Made by a program: the position numbers and the translations under genes. A DNA stretch of 57,109 bases. Source: Eubacteriales bacterium (GTDB lineage: Bacteria; Bacillota; Clostridia; Lachnospirales; Lachnospiraceae). Below, piece by piece: positions 49,898 to 57,109 of the stretch. The stretch spans positions 1 through 57,109 of the forward strand of contig JAUNHB010000005.1 of the NCBI GenBank assembly GCA_030524125.1, read 5' to 3'. The number at the start of each line of letters is the position of its first letter. Position 1 is the stretch's first letter. Under the pieces are notes generated by a model. The model was not told the DNA's origin, searched no databases, and was given only the letters and a program-made list of their open reading frames with translations.

Positions 49898-51016
49898 ATG
49901 GGACTTAGCAATATGGAAGTAAAGCGTATGAACCGGAACAACATTCTGCGCTATATTTTGGAAAAGGAAAGCGTGTCCAAAAACACTGTCGCTTCCGCGC
50001 TGGATCTGAGCGTTCCCACAGTGGCCCAATGTCTGAAAGAGCTTCAGGAGCTGGGGCTTGTGGAGGAGGAAGGAGCGATGAAGTCCATCGGCGGCCGGAA
50101 AGCGATGGCGTTCCGGGCGGTCAAGGACGCGAAGGCGGCGCTGGGGGTGGATATCACGAGAAATCACGTCAACATCGTGATCACGGATCTGGCCATGCGC
50201 CTGATCTATTCCAGACGGGTGAACATCCGCGTCTGCGACGAAGCTTCGTTCGAGCGTCTGCGGCAGGTGATCTGCGAGGCCATCGAGGCAAGCCGGATCC
50301 CGCAGGACCGCATTCTGGGCATGGGAGTCTCGCTGCCTGCCATTATTGACGGGACCGGCAAAAAGATCTTTGGTATGCACGAGCAGATGAGCATCAGCTA
50401 CGAATTTTACGAGAGCGTAAAAGACTGGTTTGATTTTCCGGTTTTCATGGGGAACGACGCGGACAGCGCCGGGAGAGCGGAGAGCGCCGTGCGCAAGGTC
50501 AGAGGCAACAGAGTCTATTTCTTTGTCAGCCCTTCGGTGGGAGGGGCGGTCATCCTGGACGGGAAGACCTTTTACGGAAAGAACCGACGGGCGGGCGAGT
50601 TCGGTCACATGATCCTGGTGCCCGGAGGGAAAAAATGCTACTGCGGCCGTGTGGGATGCGTCAACGGCTACTGCTCCACGGAAAATCTCTCGGATCTGAC
50701 CGGCGGCGATCTGGATCTTTTCTTTCGCAGGCTGGAAGAAAAGGACGAGGCGTGCATGGAGGTCTGGGACCGGTATCTGGACTATGTGGCGCTGGCGGTG
50801 CACAACCTGCTCACCTCGTTCGATATGGAGATCATCATCGGCGGGTATCTGGGACAGTATATCGGAAAATATATGGATGATCTGTTCCGGAGAGTCAGGA
50901 AGCTGGACGGCTATGTGACCGATCCGCATTTTATCGAACCGGCCATCCTGAAGTATGAGGCCTCGGCCATCGGCGCGGCCATGGTCTTCACGGAACAGTA
51001 CATAGCCGGTATTTAA
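49898..51016 (+). CDS. ROK-family transcriptional regulator (NagC/XylR type)
   Basis: The 372-residue protein has an N-terminal winged HTH (NRNNILRYILEKESVSKNTVASALDLSVPTVAQCL) followed by a ROK sugar-binding domain. The latter contains ALGVDITRNHVNIVITDLA, GRAESAVRKVRGNRVYFFVS, GEFGHMILVPGGKKCYCGRVGCVNGYCS with the zinc-type cysteine motif, and EIIIGGYLGQY. The HTH distinguishes it from the glucokinase at 13097. It probably represses the araB and dehydrogenase/ABC units on either side and is relieved by their sugar. A terminator follows. Confidence 0.92.
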   Translation: MGLSNMEVKRMNRNNILRYILEKESVSKNTVASALDLSVPTVAQCLKELQELGLVEEEGAMKSIGGRKAMAFRAVKDAKAALGVDITRNHVNIVITDLAMRLIYSRRVNIRVCDEASFERLRQVICEAIEASRIPQDRILGMGVSLPAIIDGTGKKIFGMHEQMSISYEFYESVKDWFDFPVFMGNDADSAGRAESAVRKVRGNRVYFFVSPSVGGAVILDGKTFYGKNRRAGEFGHMILVPGGKKCYCGRVGCVNGYCSTENLSDLTGGDLDLFFRRLEEKDEACMEVWDRYLDYVALAVHNLLTSFDMEIIIGGYLGQYIGKYMDDLFRRVRKLDGYVTDPHFIEPAILKYEASAIGAAMVFTEQYIAGI

Positions 51017-51034
51017 ACAGGGAAAACGACAGAG

Positions 51035-51073
51035 AGCAGTTCTTTCTATGAAGATAGAGGAACTGCTTTTTTT
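51035..51073 (+). terminator. Terminator after the ROK regulator
   Basis: AGCAGTTC (51035-51042) and GAACTGCT (51060-51067) flank an inner CTAT/ATAG stem and are followed by TTTTTT. Confidence 0.85.
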
Positions 51074-51180
51074 GAGGTTTTTTCGTCATGTTTCCACGGC
51101 GGGATTATGAGAAATGCACAAAAGCGGATGCTGAAAAATGGAGATTTCTTACAAAAAACCCTCTGTTTTTAAAGTTATAG

Positions 51181-51210
51181 TTGACAAAGTACACATAGAA
51201 GTCCTATAAT
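51181..51210 (+). promoter_or_regulatory. Promoter of the dehydrogenase/ABC operon
   Basis: TTGACA (51181-51186), 18 bases, TATAAT (51205-51210). Both boxes match consensus, so repression rather than activation is the likely control. Confidence 0.75.
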
Positions 51211-51215
51211 GAAAT

Positions 51216-51227
51216 TACTTTAAAAAA
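51216..51227. promoter_or_regulatory. Candidate ROK operator, copy 2
   Basis: TACTTTAAAAAA in the context ATTACTTTAAAAAATAG, five bases after the -10 box. See copy 1 at 48181-48192. Confidence 0.35.
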
Positions 51228-51277
51228 TAGATTTAAAAAGTTATTTGAAAAAATAAAACGGGGAGGAGAATAAAAAG

Positions 51278-52315
51278 ATGAAAAGCGCGGTATTTTACGG
51301 AAGACACGATATCCGGGTGGAAGAGCGGCCGATCCCGCAGATCGGGCCGGAGGAAGTGCTGATCAAGGTCATGGCCTGCGGCGTGTGCGGATCGGATCTG
51401 CATATTTACGAAGGAGATCAGGGATCCACGACGACAGTGCCGCCGCTGGTGCAGGGACATGAGTTTTCCGGCGTGGTGACGGAAGTGGGAAGCGCGGTGA
51501 CGAACTGTCAGGTGGGAGACCGGGTCTGTGTGGATCCGGCGGACAACTGCAACGACTGCTACTACTGCGCGTCCGGCATGATGGGCCACTGCGAGCACAT
51601 GGGAGCCATCGGCACGAACATTGACGGAGGATTTTCCCAGTACTGCAAGGTGAAGGCGAGGCTGATCCATCATCTGGCGGACAGCGTGACCTTTGTGGAG
51701 GGAGCCATGGCGGAGCCGCTGGCCTGCTGCATCAACGGGGCGGACCGCAGCGACATCAAAGTGGGAGACAATGTGGTCGTGTACGGAGGCGGCATGATCG
51801 GGCTTCTGCTCCTGCAGCTGGCAAGACTGAAAGGAGCCAGCAGAGTGGCGCTGGTGGAGCCGGTGGAGGAGAAGAGAGAGTCCGCCCGGAGGCTGGGCGC
51901 GGATCTGGTCATCGATCCGGTGCATCAGAACGTGAAGACGGCGCTTCTGGAGAACGGCTTTTTCCATGTGCAGGTGGTGATCGAGACCTGCGGGCGCAGG
52001 GATACCTCCGAGGAGGCCATGGACATTGTGGACCGGCGAGGAACGGTCGTCCTGTTCGCGGTATCCGCCGTGGACGCGGCCATCGACCTGAAGACGTATC
52101 AGCTTTTCCAGAAGGAGCTGACTGTCAAAGGCTCTTACTGCAGTCCCTACGATATGGGCAGAGCGGTGGAGCTTCTGAACGCCCACCGGCTCGACGTGAC
52201 GTCCATGCTGGGCGGGATGGAGCCGCTGGAGGGGCTTTCGGAGGTGCTGGCCAGCCCTCAGAAGAGAGCGAAGGGCAAATATGTGATTCTCCCCAACGGA
52301 AATCCCGGGGAGTGA
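51278..52315 (+). CDS. Zinc-dependent alcohol/polyol dehydrogenase (MDR)
   Basis: The 345-residue dehydrogenase has catalytic zinc ligands in [13 protein letters not shown] and GHEFSG and a modified structural zinc loop DNCNDCYYCASGMMGHCEHM. The Rossmann motif is YGGGMIGLLLLQ. The pattern is of the threonine/sorbitol dehydrogenase class, distinct from the sorbitol-type enzyme at 56001, so the operon carries two different oxidoreductases. GGGGAGGAG precedes the ATG. The first gene of an operon with the ABC importer; probably oxidises a polyol or secondary alcohol of the imported sugar. Confidence 0.87.
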   Translation: MKSAVFYGRHDIRVEERPIPQIGPEEVLIKVMACGVCGSDLHIYEGDQGSTTTVPPLVQGHEFSGVVTEVGSAVTNCQVGDRVCVDPADNCNDCYYCASGMMGHCEHMGAIGTNIDGGFSQYCKVKARLIHHLADSVTFVEGAMAEPLACCINGADRSDIKVGDNVVVYGGGMIGLLLLQLARLKGASRVALVEPVEEKRESARRLGADLVIDPVHQNVKTALLENGFFHVQVVIETCGRRDTSEEAMDIVDRRGTVVLFAVSAVDAAIDLKTYQLFQKELTVKGSYCSPYDMGRAVELLNAHRLDVTSMLGGMEPLEGLSEVLASPQKRAKGKYVILPNGNPGE

Positions 52316-52374
52316 CAGGATCCGTATATTGCAGAGGAATCTGTAAATATAAAGAAAATCAGGAGGAAAGAAAC

Positions 52375-53409
52375 ATGAAGAAGAAGGTATTGGCAGGATT
52401 GCTGGCGGCAGTAATGGTCATGGGGCTGAGCGCGTGCGGATCGGGAGAGACCGCAGCCACGGAGACGGGAGACGCACAGACGACGGAGGACGGCGCGGAA
52501 GCGGAGACAGGAGCGGAAGATGCGGCGGCGTCGGGCGAAGGACTTCATATCGGACTTGCGATCCAGACGCTGAGCAACCAGGTATGGGCGCAGCAGATGG
52601 AGGAGATCACGGCCAGGGGCAAAGAGGACGGCAATCAGATCACTGTGGTGGACTGCGACGAGAACGCAAACACGCAGATCGACCAGATCGAGAACTTCAT
52701 CACTTCGGGCGTGGATGTGATCATCGTCCAGCCGGTGGATCCGGACGCCATCGAGGAGATCTGCAAGGAAGCCAGAGACGCGGGCATCGCCGTTGTCTGT
52801 TGGGACGAGGAGATGGAGAACTCCGATTTTAACTGGGTGATCGAGAACTATGACCTCGGAAAAGAGATCGGAACGCAGGCCGCCGCGTGGATCAACGAGA
52901 AATTTGAAGGCGGCGCGTGCGAGGTAGCCGTGCTTGGATATCCGCAGACGCCGATCCTTCTGGAGAGAGAGAACGGTATCCTTGACGCGCTCGAGGAGCT
53001 GGCTCCCAACGCGAAGGTCGTGGCGAACCAGCCGGCCATCGACACCACGGAGGGTCTGAACGCCATGGAGACGATCCTTCAGGCAAACCCGGATGTGAAG
53101 GTCGTATGCACCATCGGCGGAGGCGGAGCGGCCGGAGCCAACGAGGCGTTCAAGGGCTTCTATGGAAGCGAAGTGCCCGAGGAGGTGGGAATCTTCTCCA
53201 CAGACCTGACCGACGAGGCGGTGGCGTCCATGCAGAACGGCGAGTTCAACCGTATGGTGGTGGCCATCACCGGAAACGCTTATGTGTGCGGCGATGAGAT
53301 CTATGACCTGACCATTGGCTACATGAATGGAGAGGAGCTGGAGCACAACGTGTACAGAGACCTGATCCCGGTAACCATCGACAATCTGAGCGAGATGATC
53401 TCTCAGTAA
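52375..53409 (+). CDS. Sugar-binding lipoprotein, RbsB-like
   Basis: The 344-residue lipoprotein has a lipobox GLSACGS (Cys near residue 21) and an acidic, threonine- and glutamate-rich linker (residues 22-50). A Peripla_BP_4 domain follows: GLAIQTLSNQVWAQQMEEI, ITSGVDVIIVQPVDPDAIEEIC, KVVCTIGGGGAAGANEAF and GNAYVCGDEIYDLTIGYMNG. This family binds pentoses, hexoses, polyols and autoinducers. The start follows AGGAGGAAAG; an in-frame upstream extension is not supported. A hairpin separates it from the ATPase gene. Confidence 0.92.
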   Translation: MKKKVLAGLLAAVMVMGLSACGSGETAATETGDAQTTEDGAEAETGAEDAAASGEGLHIGLAIQTLSNQVWAQQMEEITARGKEDGNQITVVDCDENANTQIDQIENFITSGVDVIIVQPVDPDAIEEICKEARDAGIAVVCWDEEMENSDFNWVIENYDLGKEIGTQAAAWINEKFEGGACEVAVLGYPQTPILLERENGILDALEELAPNAKVVANQPAIDTTEGLNAMETILQANPDVKVVCTIGGGGAAGANEAFKGFYGSEVPEEVGIFSTDLTDEAVASMQNGEFNRMVVAITGNAYVCGDEIYDLTIGYMNGEELEHNVYRDLIPVTIDNLSEMISQ

Positions 53410-53423
53410 GGACGCCGGTGCAA

Positions 53424-53455
53424 AAGGCGCGTATCCAGTGCCGGATACGCGCCTT
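53424..53455 (+). promoter_or_regulatory. Intercistronic hairpin after the binding-protein gene
   Basis: AAGGCGCGTATCC (53424-53436) and GGATACGCGCCTT (53443-53455) form a perfect 13-bp stem with a 6-base loop and only a short T-poor tail. It may stabilise the upstream message or attenuate the downstream genes. Confidence 0.7.
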
Positions 53456-53492
53456 CTGCTATCTGACAGAAAGAAGGAAAGAGGTGCAGAAT

Positions 53493-54995
53493 ATGAGCCA
53501 GACCGACAATATCCTGGAGTTCAGACATATCTCCAAATATTACCCGGGCGTCACCGCCTTGAACGATGTGTCCCTGGCGGTCCGCAGAGGCGAGATCCAT
53601 GCGCTCGTGGGAGAAAACGGGGCTGGGAAATCCACGCTGATCAAGACCTGCAGCGGCGCCATCGCGCCGTCTGAGGGCGAACTGATCGTAAACGGAAGGA
53701 CCTTCAAAAAGCTGACGCCCAGCGAGTCGGAGGCCAACGGCATCGGCGTGATCTATCAGGAATTTAATCTGGTGGGAGACCTGTCCGTGGCGGAAAACAT
53801 CTTTCTGGGGCGCGCCATCCGCAGAGGGATCGTCATCGACCGGAAAGCCATGGAGCGGGAATCCCAGAAGATCCTGGAGTCGCTCCGGATACAGATCAAT
53901 CCGAGGACGCTGGTGAAAAATTTAAGCGTAGGATATCAGCAGATGGTGGAGATCGCCAAGGCCATGTCCCAGGACGCGCAGCTTCTGATCATGGACGAGC
54001 CGTCGGCTCCGCTGACGAACGCGGAGGTGGAGAGTATGTTCGCGGTGGTGGATCTGCTGAAGAAAAAAGGCGTTTCGATCATCTACATATCCCACCGTCT
54101 GGAGGAGATCTTCCGGCTGTCCGACCGGGTCACGGTGCTCCGGGACGGCCAGTATGTGACCACCATGAACACGGCGGAGACGGACAAGGACGAGCTGGTC
54201 AGATACATGGTGGGAAGAAAACTCACCGAGATCTATCCGGCCAGAAAGCCCGGATGCATCAAGGACGAGGTGCTGTTCGAGGCGAAGGACGTGTGCGGGA
54301 ACGGAGACCAGAACATCTCGCTGAAGATCCGCAGAGGCGAGGTACTGGGGCTTGGAGGACTGGTGGGAGCCGGACGGACGGAATTTTCCGAGCTGATGTT
54401 CGGCATGGAGCCCAAGACCTCCGGAAAATTCTATTTTAAAGGAAAAGAAATCAATCCGCAGTGTCCAAGAGACGCCATCGACATCGGGATCGGTCTGGTG
54501 CCGGAGGACCGGAAGGCAAAGGGCGCTCTGCTGGGCCTGAGCATCCGGGAAAATATCAATATGCCCATTTACCCCAGAATCTCCAGAGGAGGCGTCATTC
54601 AGGAGCAGAAGGAGCGCCAGTGCGCCGAGAAATACAAGGAGGAAATCTCCATCAAAGCGCCCCATGTGGAGCAGATCGTGAAAAACCTAAGCGGCGGCAA
54701 TCAGCAGAAGGTGATTTTAGCAAAATGGCTGGCGGCGGATTCCGAGCTTCTGATCTTCGACGAACCGACCAGAGGGATCGACGTGGGAGCCAAGCAGGAG
54801 ATCTACACGCTGATCAACGGGCTGGTGGAGCAGGGAAAATCGGTGCTCATGATCTCCTCGGAGATGGAGGAGCTGATGGGCATGTCAGACCGGATCATGA
54901 TACTGGCGGAAGGAGTCGTCAGCGGAGAGCTCCAGAGAGAGGAATTCGATCAGGAGACGATCATGCAGTACGCCTCAAAGGAAAGGAAGGGTTAA
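53493..54995 (+). CDS. Sugar ABC importer ATP-binding protein, RbsA-like
   Basis: The 500-residue ATPase has two nucleotide-binding domains. Domain 1 has Walker A GENGAGKST, signature LSVGYQQMVEIAKA and Walker B LLIMDEPSAPL. Domain 2 has the degenerate GLGGLVGAGRTE, the family motif GLVPEDRKAKG, signature LSGGNQQKVILAKW and LLIFDEPTRGIDVGAK. This is the CUT2 (ribose/galactoside) arrangement. The frame is open further upstream, but GAAAGAGGTG fits ATG 53493. The permease follows six bases after the stop. Confidence 0.95.
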   Translation: MSQTDNILEFRHISKYYPGVTALNDVSLAVRRGEIHALVGENGAGKSTLIKTCSGAIAPSEGELIVNGRTFKKLTPSESEANGIGVIYQEFNLVGDLSVAENIFLGRAIRRGIVIDRKAMERESQKILESLRIQINPRTLVKNLSVGYQQMVEIAKAMSQDAQLLIMDEPSAPLTNAEVESMFAVVDLLKKKGVSIIYISHRLEEIFRLSDRVTVLRDGQYVTTMNTAETDKDELVRYMVGRKLTEIYPARKPGCIKDEVLFEAKDVCGNGDQNISLKIRRGEVLGLGGLVGAGRTEFSELMFGMEPKTSGKFYFKGKEINPQCPRDAIDIGIGLVPEDRKAKGALLGLSIRENINMPIYPRISRGGVIQEQKERQCAEKYKEEISIKAPHVEQIVKNLSGGNQQKVILAKWLAADSELLIFDEPTRGIDVGAKQEIYTLINGLVEQGKSVLMISSEMEELMGMSDRIMILAEGVVSGELQREEFDQETIMQYASKERKG

Positions 54996-55001
54996 AACGT
55001 T

Positions 55002-55952
55002 ATGAATAAAGCAGTAACTTTGGTAAAACAGAGAGCGATCTGGGCATTCCTCGTTCTGATGATCGTCTTTTTCTCCGTCATGAGCAGCAACTTCCTGTCG
55101 GTCCGGAACCTGCTCAACGTGGTGAAGCAGGTGTCCATCTACGGCATCGCCTCCGTAGGAATGACGTATGTGATCCTGCTGGGCGGCATCGATCTGGCCA
55201 CAGGCTCCATCATCTCCTTCATCAATATTCTGGCGGCCTATTTTATGGTGAATCTGGGATGGCATCCGGCGGCGGCCATCGTGTTGTCGCTGGTGGCCAG
55301 CACGTTCATCGGGTTCCTGAACGGCATCGTGATCGCCCAGATTAAGATGCCGGCGCTGATCGTCACATTTGCGTCTCAGACGATCTTCGCGGGACTGGCT
55401 TATATCATCTGCAACGGAACGCCTATCTCCCGTTTTCCGGAATCCTTCCTGGTGCTGGGACAGGGGTATGTGGGGCCGGTGCCCGTGCCGGTGATCCTGA
55501 TGGTCGTCTGCTTCGCCGTCGGAGCGTTCATCCTGATCAAGACGTACTTCGGACGTTATTTCTACGCTCTGGGAGGCAACGAGGAGGCGGCGGAGCTCTC
55601 CGGAATCCATGTCAAAAAGGTCAAATGTCTGGTCTACTCCCTGTCCGGCCTGTTCGCCGGCATCGCCGGACTGGTCATGCTGGCGCGGGCCAATACCGGA
55701 CAGCCAAACGCGGGAGTCGGCTATGAGTTCGACGTCATCACCTGCGTGGTACTGGGCGGAGTCAGCGTGAACGGCGGTTCCGGAAAGATCTCCAACGTCA
55801 TCGCCGGCGTGCTGATCATCGGAGTCTTAAGCAACGGTATGGTGCTTCTGAACGTCAGCTCCTACATGCAGATGGTGATCAAAGGGATCATCCTGCTGCT
55901 GGCGGTGGGATCGGACTGCATCCAGCAGCAGAACCTGTTAAAAGCAAAGTAA
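55002..55952 (+). CDS. Sugar ABC importer permease, RbsC-like
   Basis: The 316-residue membrane protein has about eight to ten helices. MTYVILLGGIDLATGSIISF is the family signature, with YALGGNEEAAELSGIHVKKVK and ITCVVLGGVSVNGGSGKISN also conserved. It pairs with the RbsA-like ATPase just upstream to form a CUT2 importer. Confidence 0.94.
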   Translation: MNKAVTLVKQRAIWAFLVLMIVFFSVMSSNFLSVRNLLNVVKQVSIYGIASVGMTYVILLGGIDLATGSIISFINILAAYFMVNLGWHPAAAIVLSLVASTFIGFLNGIVIAQIKMPALIVTFASQTIFAGLAYIICNGTPISRFPESFLVLGQGYVGPVPVPVILMVVCFAVGAFILIKTYFGRYFYALGGNEEAAELSGIHVKKVKCLVYSLSGLFAGIAGLVMLARANTGQPNAGVGYEFDVITCVVLGGVSVNGGSGKISNVIAGVLIIGVLSNGMVLLNVSSYMQMVIKGIILLLAVGSDCIQQQNLLKAK

Positions 55953-56000
55953 ACAATCGCTCGTCAAACAAAACCAACAACAGAAATGAGGCAGAAAAAT

Positions 56001-57053
56001 ATGGAAGGAACAATGAAAGTTGCGATTATGACCGACGTGGCAAAGGTAGAGCTCACGGAGAGACCGATCCCGTCGCCCGGGCCGGACGAGGTGCTGGTGC
56101 GGGTGGAGTATGTGGGCGTGTGCGGATCGGATCTCCACTACTACGAAGCCGGAGGGATCGGCCCCAATATCGTGAAGCCCCCGTTTGTGCTGGGCCATGA
56201 GGCCGGAGGCACGGTAGTAGAGGTAGGATCGGAGGTGACGCACCTGAAGGCGGGCGACCGGGTGGCTCTGGAGCCGGGCAAGACGTGCGGAAAATGTATT
56301 TTCTGCAAGACCGGACGCTACAACCTGTGCCCGGACGTGATCTTCTTCGCCACGCCGCCGGTGGACGGCGTATTTCAGGAATATGTGGCCCATGAGGCGG
56401 ATCTGTGCTTCAAGATCCCGGACAACATGGACACGATGGAAGCGGCGCTGATCGAACCGCTGGCGGTGGGCTTCCATGCGGCCAGACAGGGAGACGCGCG
56501 GATGGGCATGACGGCGGTGGTGACCGGAGCCGGATGCATCGGCCTGGTATCCATGATGGCGCTCAAAGCCATGGGCGTCACCCGGATCATCGCGGTGGAC
56601 GTGATGCAGAAGCGTCTGGACAAGGCGCTGGAGCTGGCGGCCACAGACGTGGTGAACGGCAGGGAGCAGGATACGGTGGCGGAGATCCTGCGGCTCACGG
56701 ACGGTCTCGGGCCGGATCTGGTGATCGAGACGGCGGGCAGCGAGGTCACCACCCGTCAGGCGATCCAGTTTGTTCAGAAAGGCGGCACGATCGTTCTGGT
56801 CGGATATTCCGCGTCGGGGGAGGAGACGCTTCCCATGAGTCTGGCGCTGGATAAGGAAATCACCTTCAAGACGGTGTTCCGCTACCGTCACATCTATCCG
56901 ATGGCCATCGAGGCGGTGGCGTCCGGGCGCGTGAACCTGAAGGGGATCGTGACGAACATCTTCCCGCTGGACGACATCCAGAACGCCATGGATCAGAGTG
57001 TAAAGAACAAGGCAGATATCGTAAAATCCGTGATCAAAATTATACACGACTGA
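56001..57053 (+). CDS. Zinc-dependent polyol dehydrogenase (sorbitol/xylitol DH-like)
   Basis: The 350-residue MDR enzyme closely parallels the protein at 30763-31809. [41 protein letters not shown] and [10 protein letters not shown] are the catalytic zinc, second ligand, structural zinc and Rossmann motifs. VDVMQKR carries an acidic residue expected for NAD. In the context of an importer and ribulokinase it probably oxidises a pentitol to a ketopentose. Start is uncertain: ATG 55986, 56001 and 56013 are in frame; GAGG before 56001 and GGAAGG before 56013 compete. A terminator closes the operon. Confidence 0.9.
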   Translation: MEGTMKVAIMTDVAKVELTERPIPSPGPDEVLVRVEYVGVCGSDLHYYEAGGIGPNIVKPPFVLGHEAGGTVVEVGSEVTHLKAGDRVALEPGKTCGKCIFCKTGRYNLCPDVIFFATPPVDGVFQEYVAHEADLCFKIPDNMDTMEAALIEPLAVGFHAARQGDARMGMTAVVTGAGCIGLVSMMALKAMGVTRIIAVDVMQKRLDKALELAATDVVNGREQDTVAEILRLTDGLGPDLVIETAGSEVTTRQAIQFVQKGGTIVLVGYSASGEETLPMSLALDKEITFKTVFRYRHIYPMAIEAVASGRVNLKGIVTNIFPLDDIQNAMDQSVKNKADIVKSVIKIIHD

Positions 57054-57055
57054 TG

Positions 57056-57096
57056 AAATATCGCTGTGGTCTCTCCGGGGCTGCAGCGATATTTTT
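57056..57096 (+). terminator. Terminator of the sugar-alcohol operon
   Basis: AAATATCGCTG (57056-57066) and CAGCGATATTT (57084-57094) form an 11-bp stem followed by T residues, directly after the dehydrogenase stop. Confidence 0.85.
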
Positions 57097-57109
57097 CTGA
57101 AATAACGCT

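Noticed and set aside
49898..51016. ROK protein as a second sugar kinase
   Set aside because: It has a clear N-terminal helix-turn-helix, unlike the glucokinase at 13097, and sits among catabolic operons as a regulator would.

Overview
The window is chromosomal DNA of a spore-forming, Gram-positive anaerobe, most likely a Lachnospiraceae-type Clostridium (order Lachnospirales). The evidence is the gene set: HPr kinase/phosphorylase, a sporulation coat-morphogenesis protein with DUF3794 and LysM domains (SipL-like), a GerA-type germinant receptor, a YesM/YesN two-component pair, CarD, lipobox-bearing solute-binding proteins, strong AGGAGG ribosome sites and sigma-A promoters with 16-18 bp spacing. 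Much of the DNA is GC-rich, with heavy gcg/gcc codon use, but about 14.1-31.8 kb is visibly AT-richer and looks like a separate, probably acquired, block.

Layout. 0-0.6 kb: the 5' part of an IS1182-like transposase running off the left edge, then a run of palindromes. 0.6-2.5 kb: a self-regulated YtrA-type GntR/ABC exporter operon. 2.9-6.2 kb: SAM methyltransferase, EmrE-like exporter and AlaX. 6.3-14.0 kb: housekeeping genes pyrG, ftsH, uvrC, hprK and glucokinase. 14.1-18.7 kb (minus strand): SDR dehydrogenase, FCD-type GntR regulator, split transketolase and a beta-hydroxyacid dehydrogenase, with two copies of a TTGTNNNACAA palindrome in the promoter regions. 19.07 kb: tRNA-Leu(UAG), whose terminator has been split by an IS1182-family element (19.17-20.83 kb) carrying two frame breaks. 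20.9-31.8 kb: YesN/YesM facing a sugar ABC importer, GH2 beta-mannosidase, D-lyxose/mannose isomerase-like protein and polyol dehydrogenase. 31.9-33.2 kb: thioredoxin and a thioredoxin-reductase-like enzyme. 33.5-38.9 kb: CarD, then murF, ddl, plsC and malQ on the minus strand. 38.9-48.1 kb: PrcB-like lipoprotein, SipL, IspE, a GerA receptor operon in which GerAB and a short GerAC are fused, a small secreted protein, DUF1934, an unknown gene and RecQ. 48.2-57.1 kb: ribulokinase, ROK regulator, two zinc dehydrogenases and a ribose-type ABC importer.

How the genes work together. Three carbohydrate modules are present. The ABC importer plus beta-mannosidase plus isomerase plus polyol dehydrogenase suggests uptake of mannosides and use of free mannose without an obvious kinase. 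The ribulokinase/ROK/ABC/dehydrogenase block suggests uptake of a pentitol or related sugar, oxidation to a ketopentose and phosphorylation. The SDR/transketolase/beta-HAD block looks like a sugar-acid or branched-sugar route whose substrate I cannot name. HprK and glucokinase link this region to carbon control.

The observations most worth following are the GerAB-GerAC fusion, the IS insertion in the loop of the tRNA terminator with a 10-bp target duplication, the slippery A_AAA_AAG at the transposase frame junction, a small family of dispersed palindromic elements, and the uncharacterised split-transketolase operon. All assignments come from reading the sequence; no database search was run.
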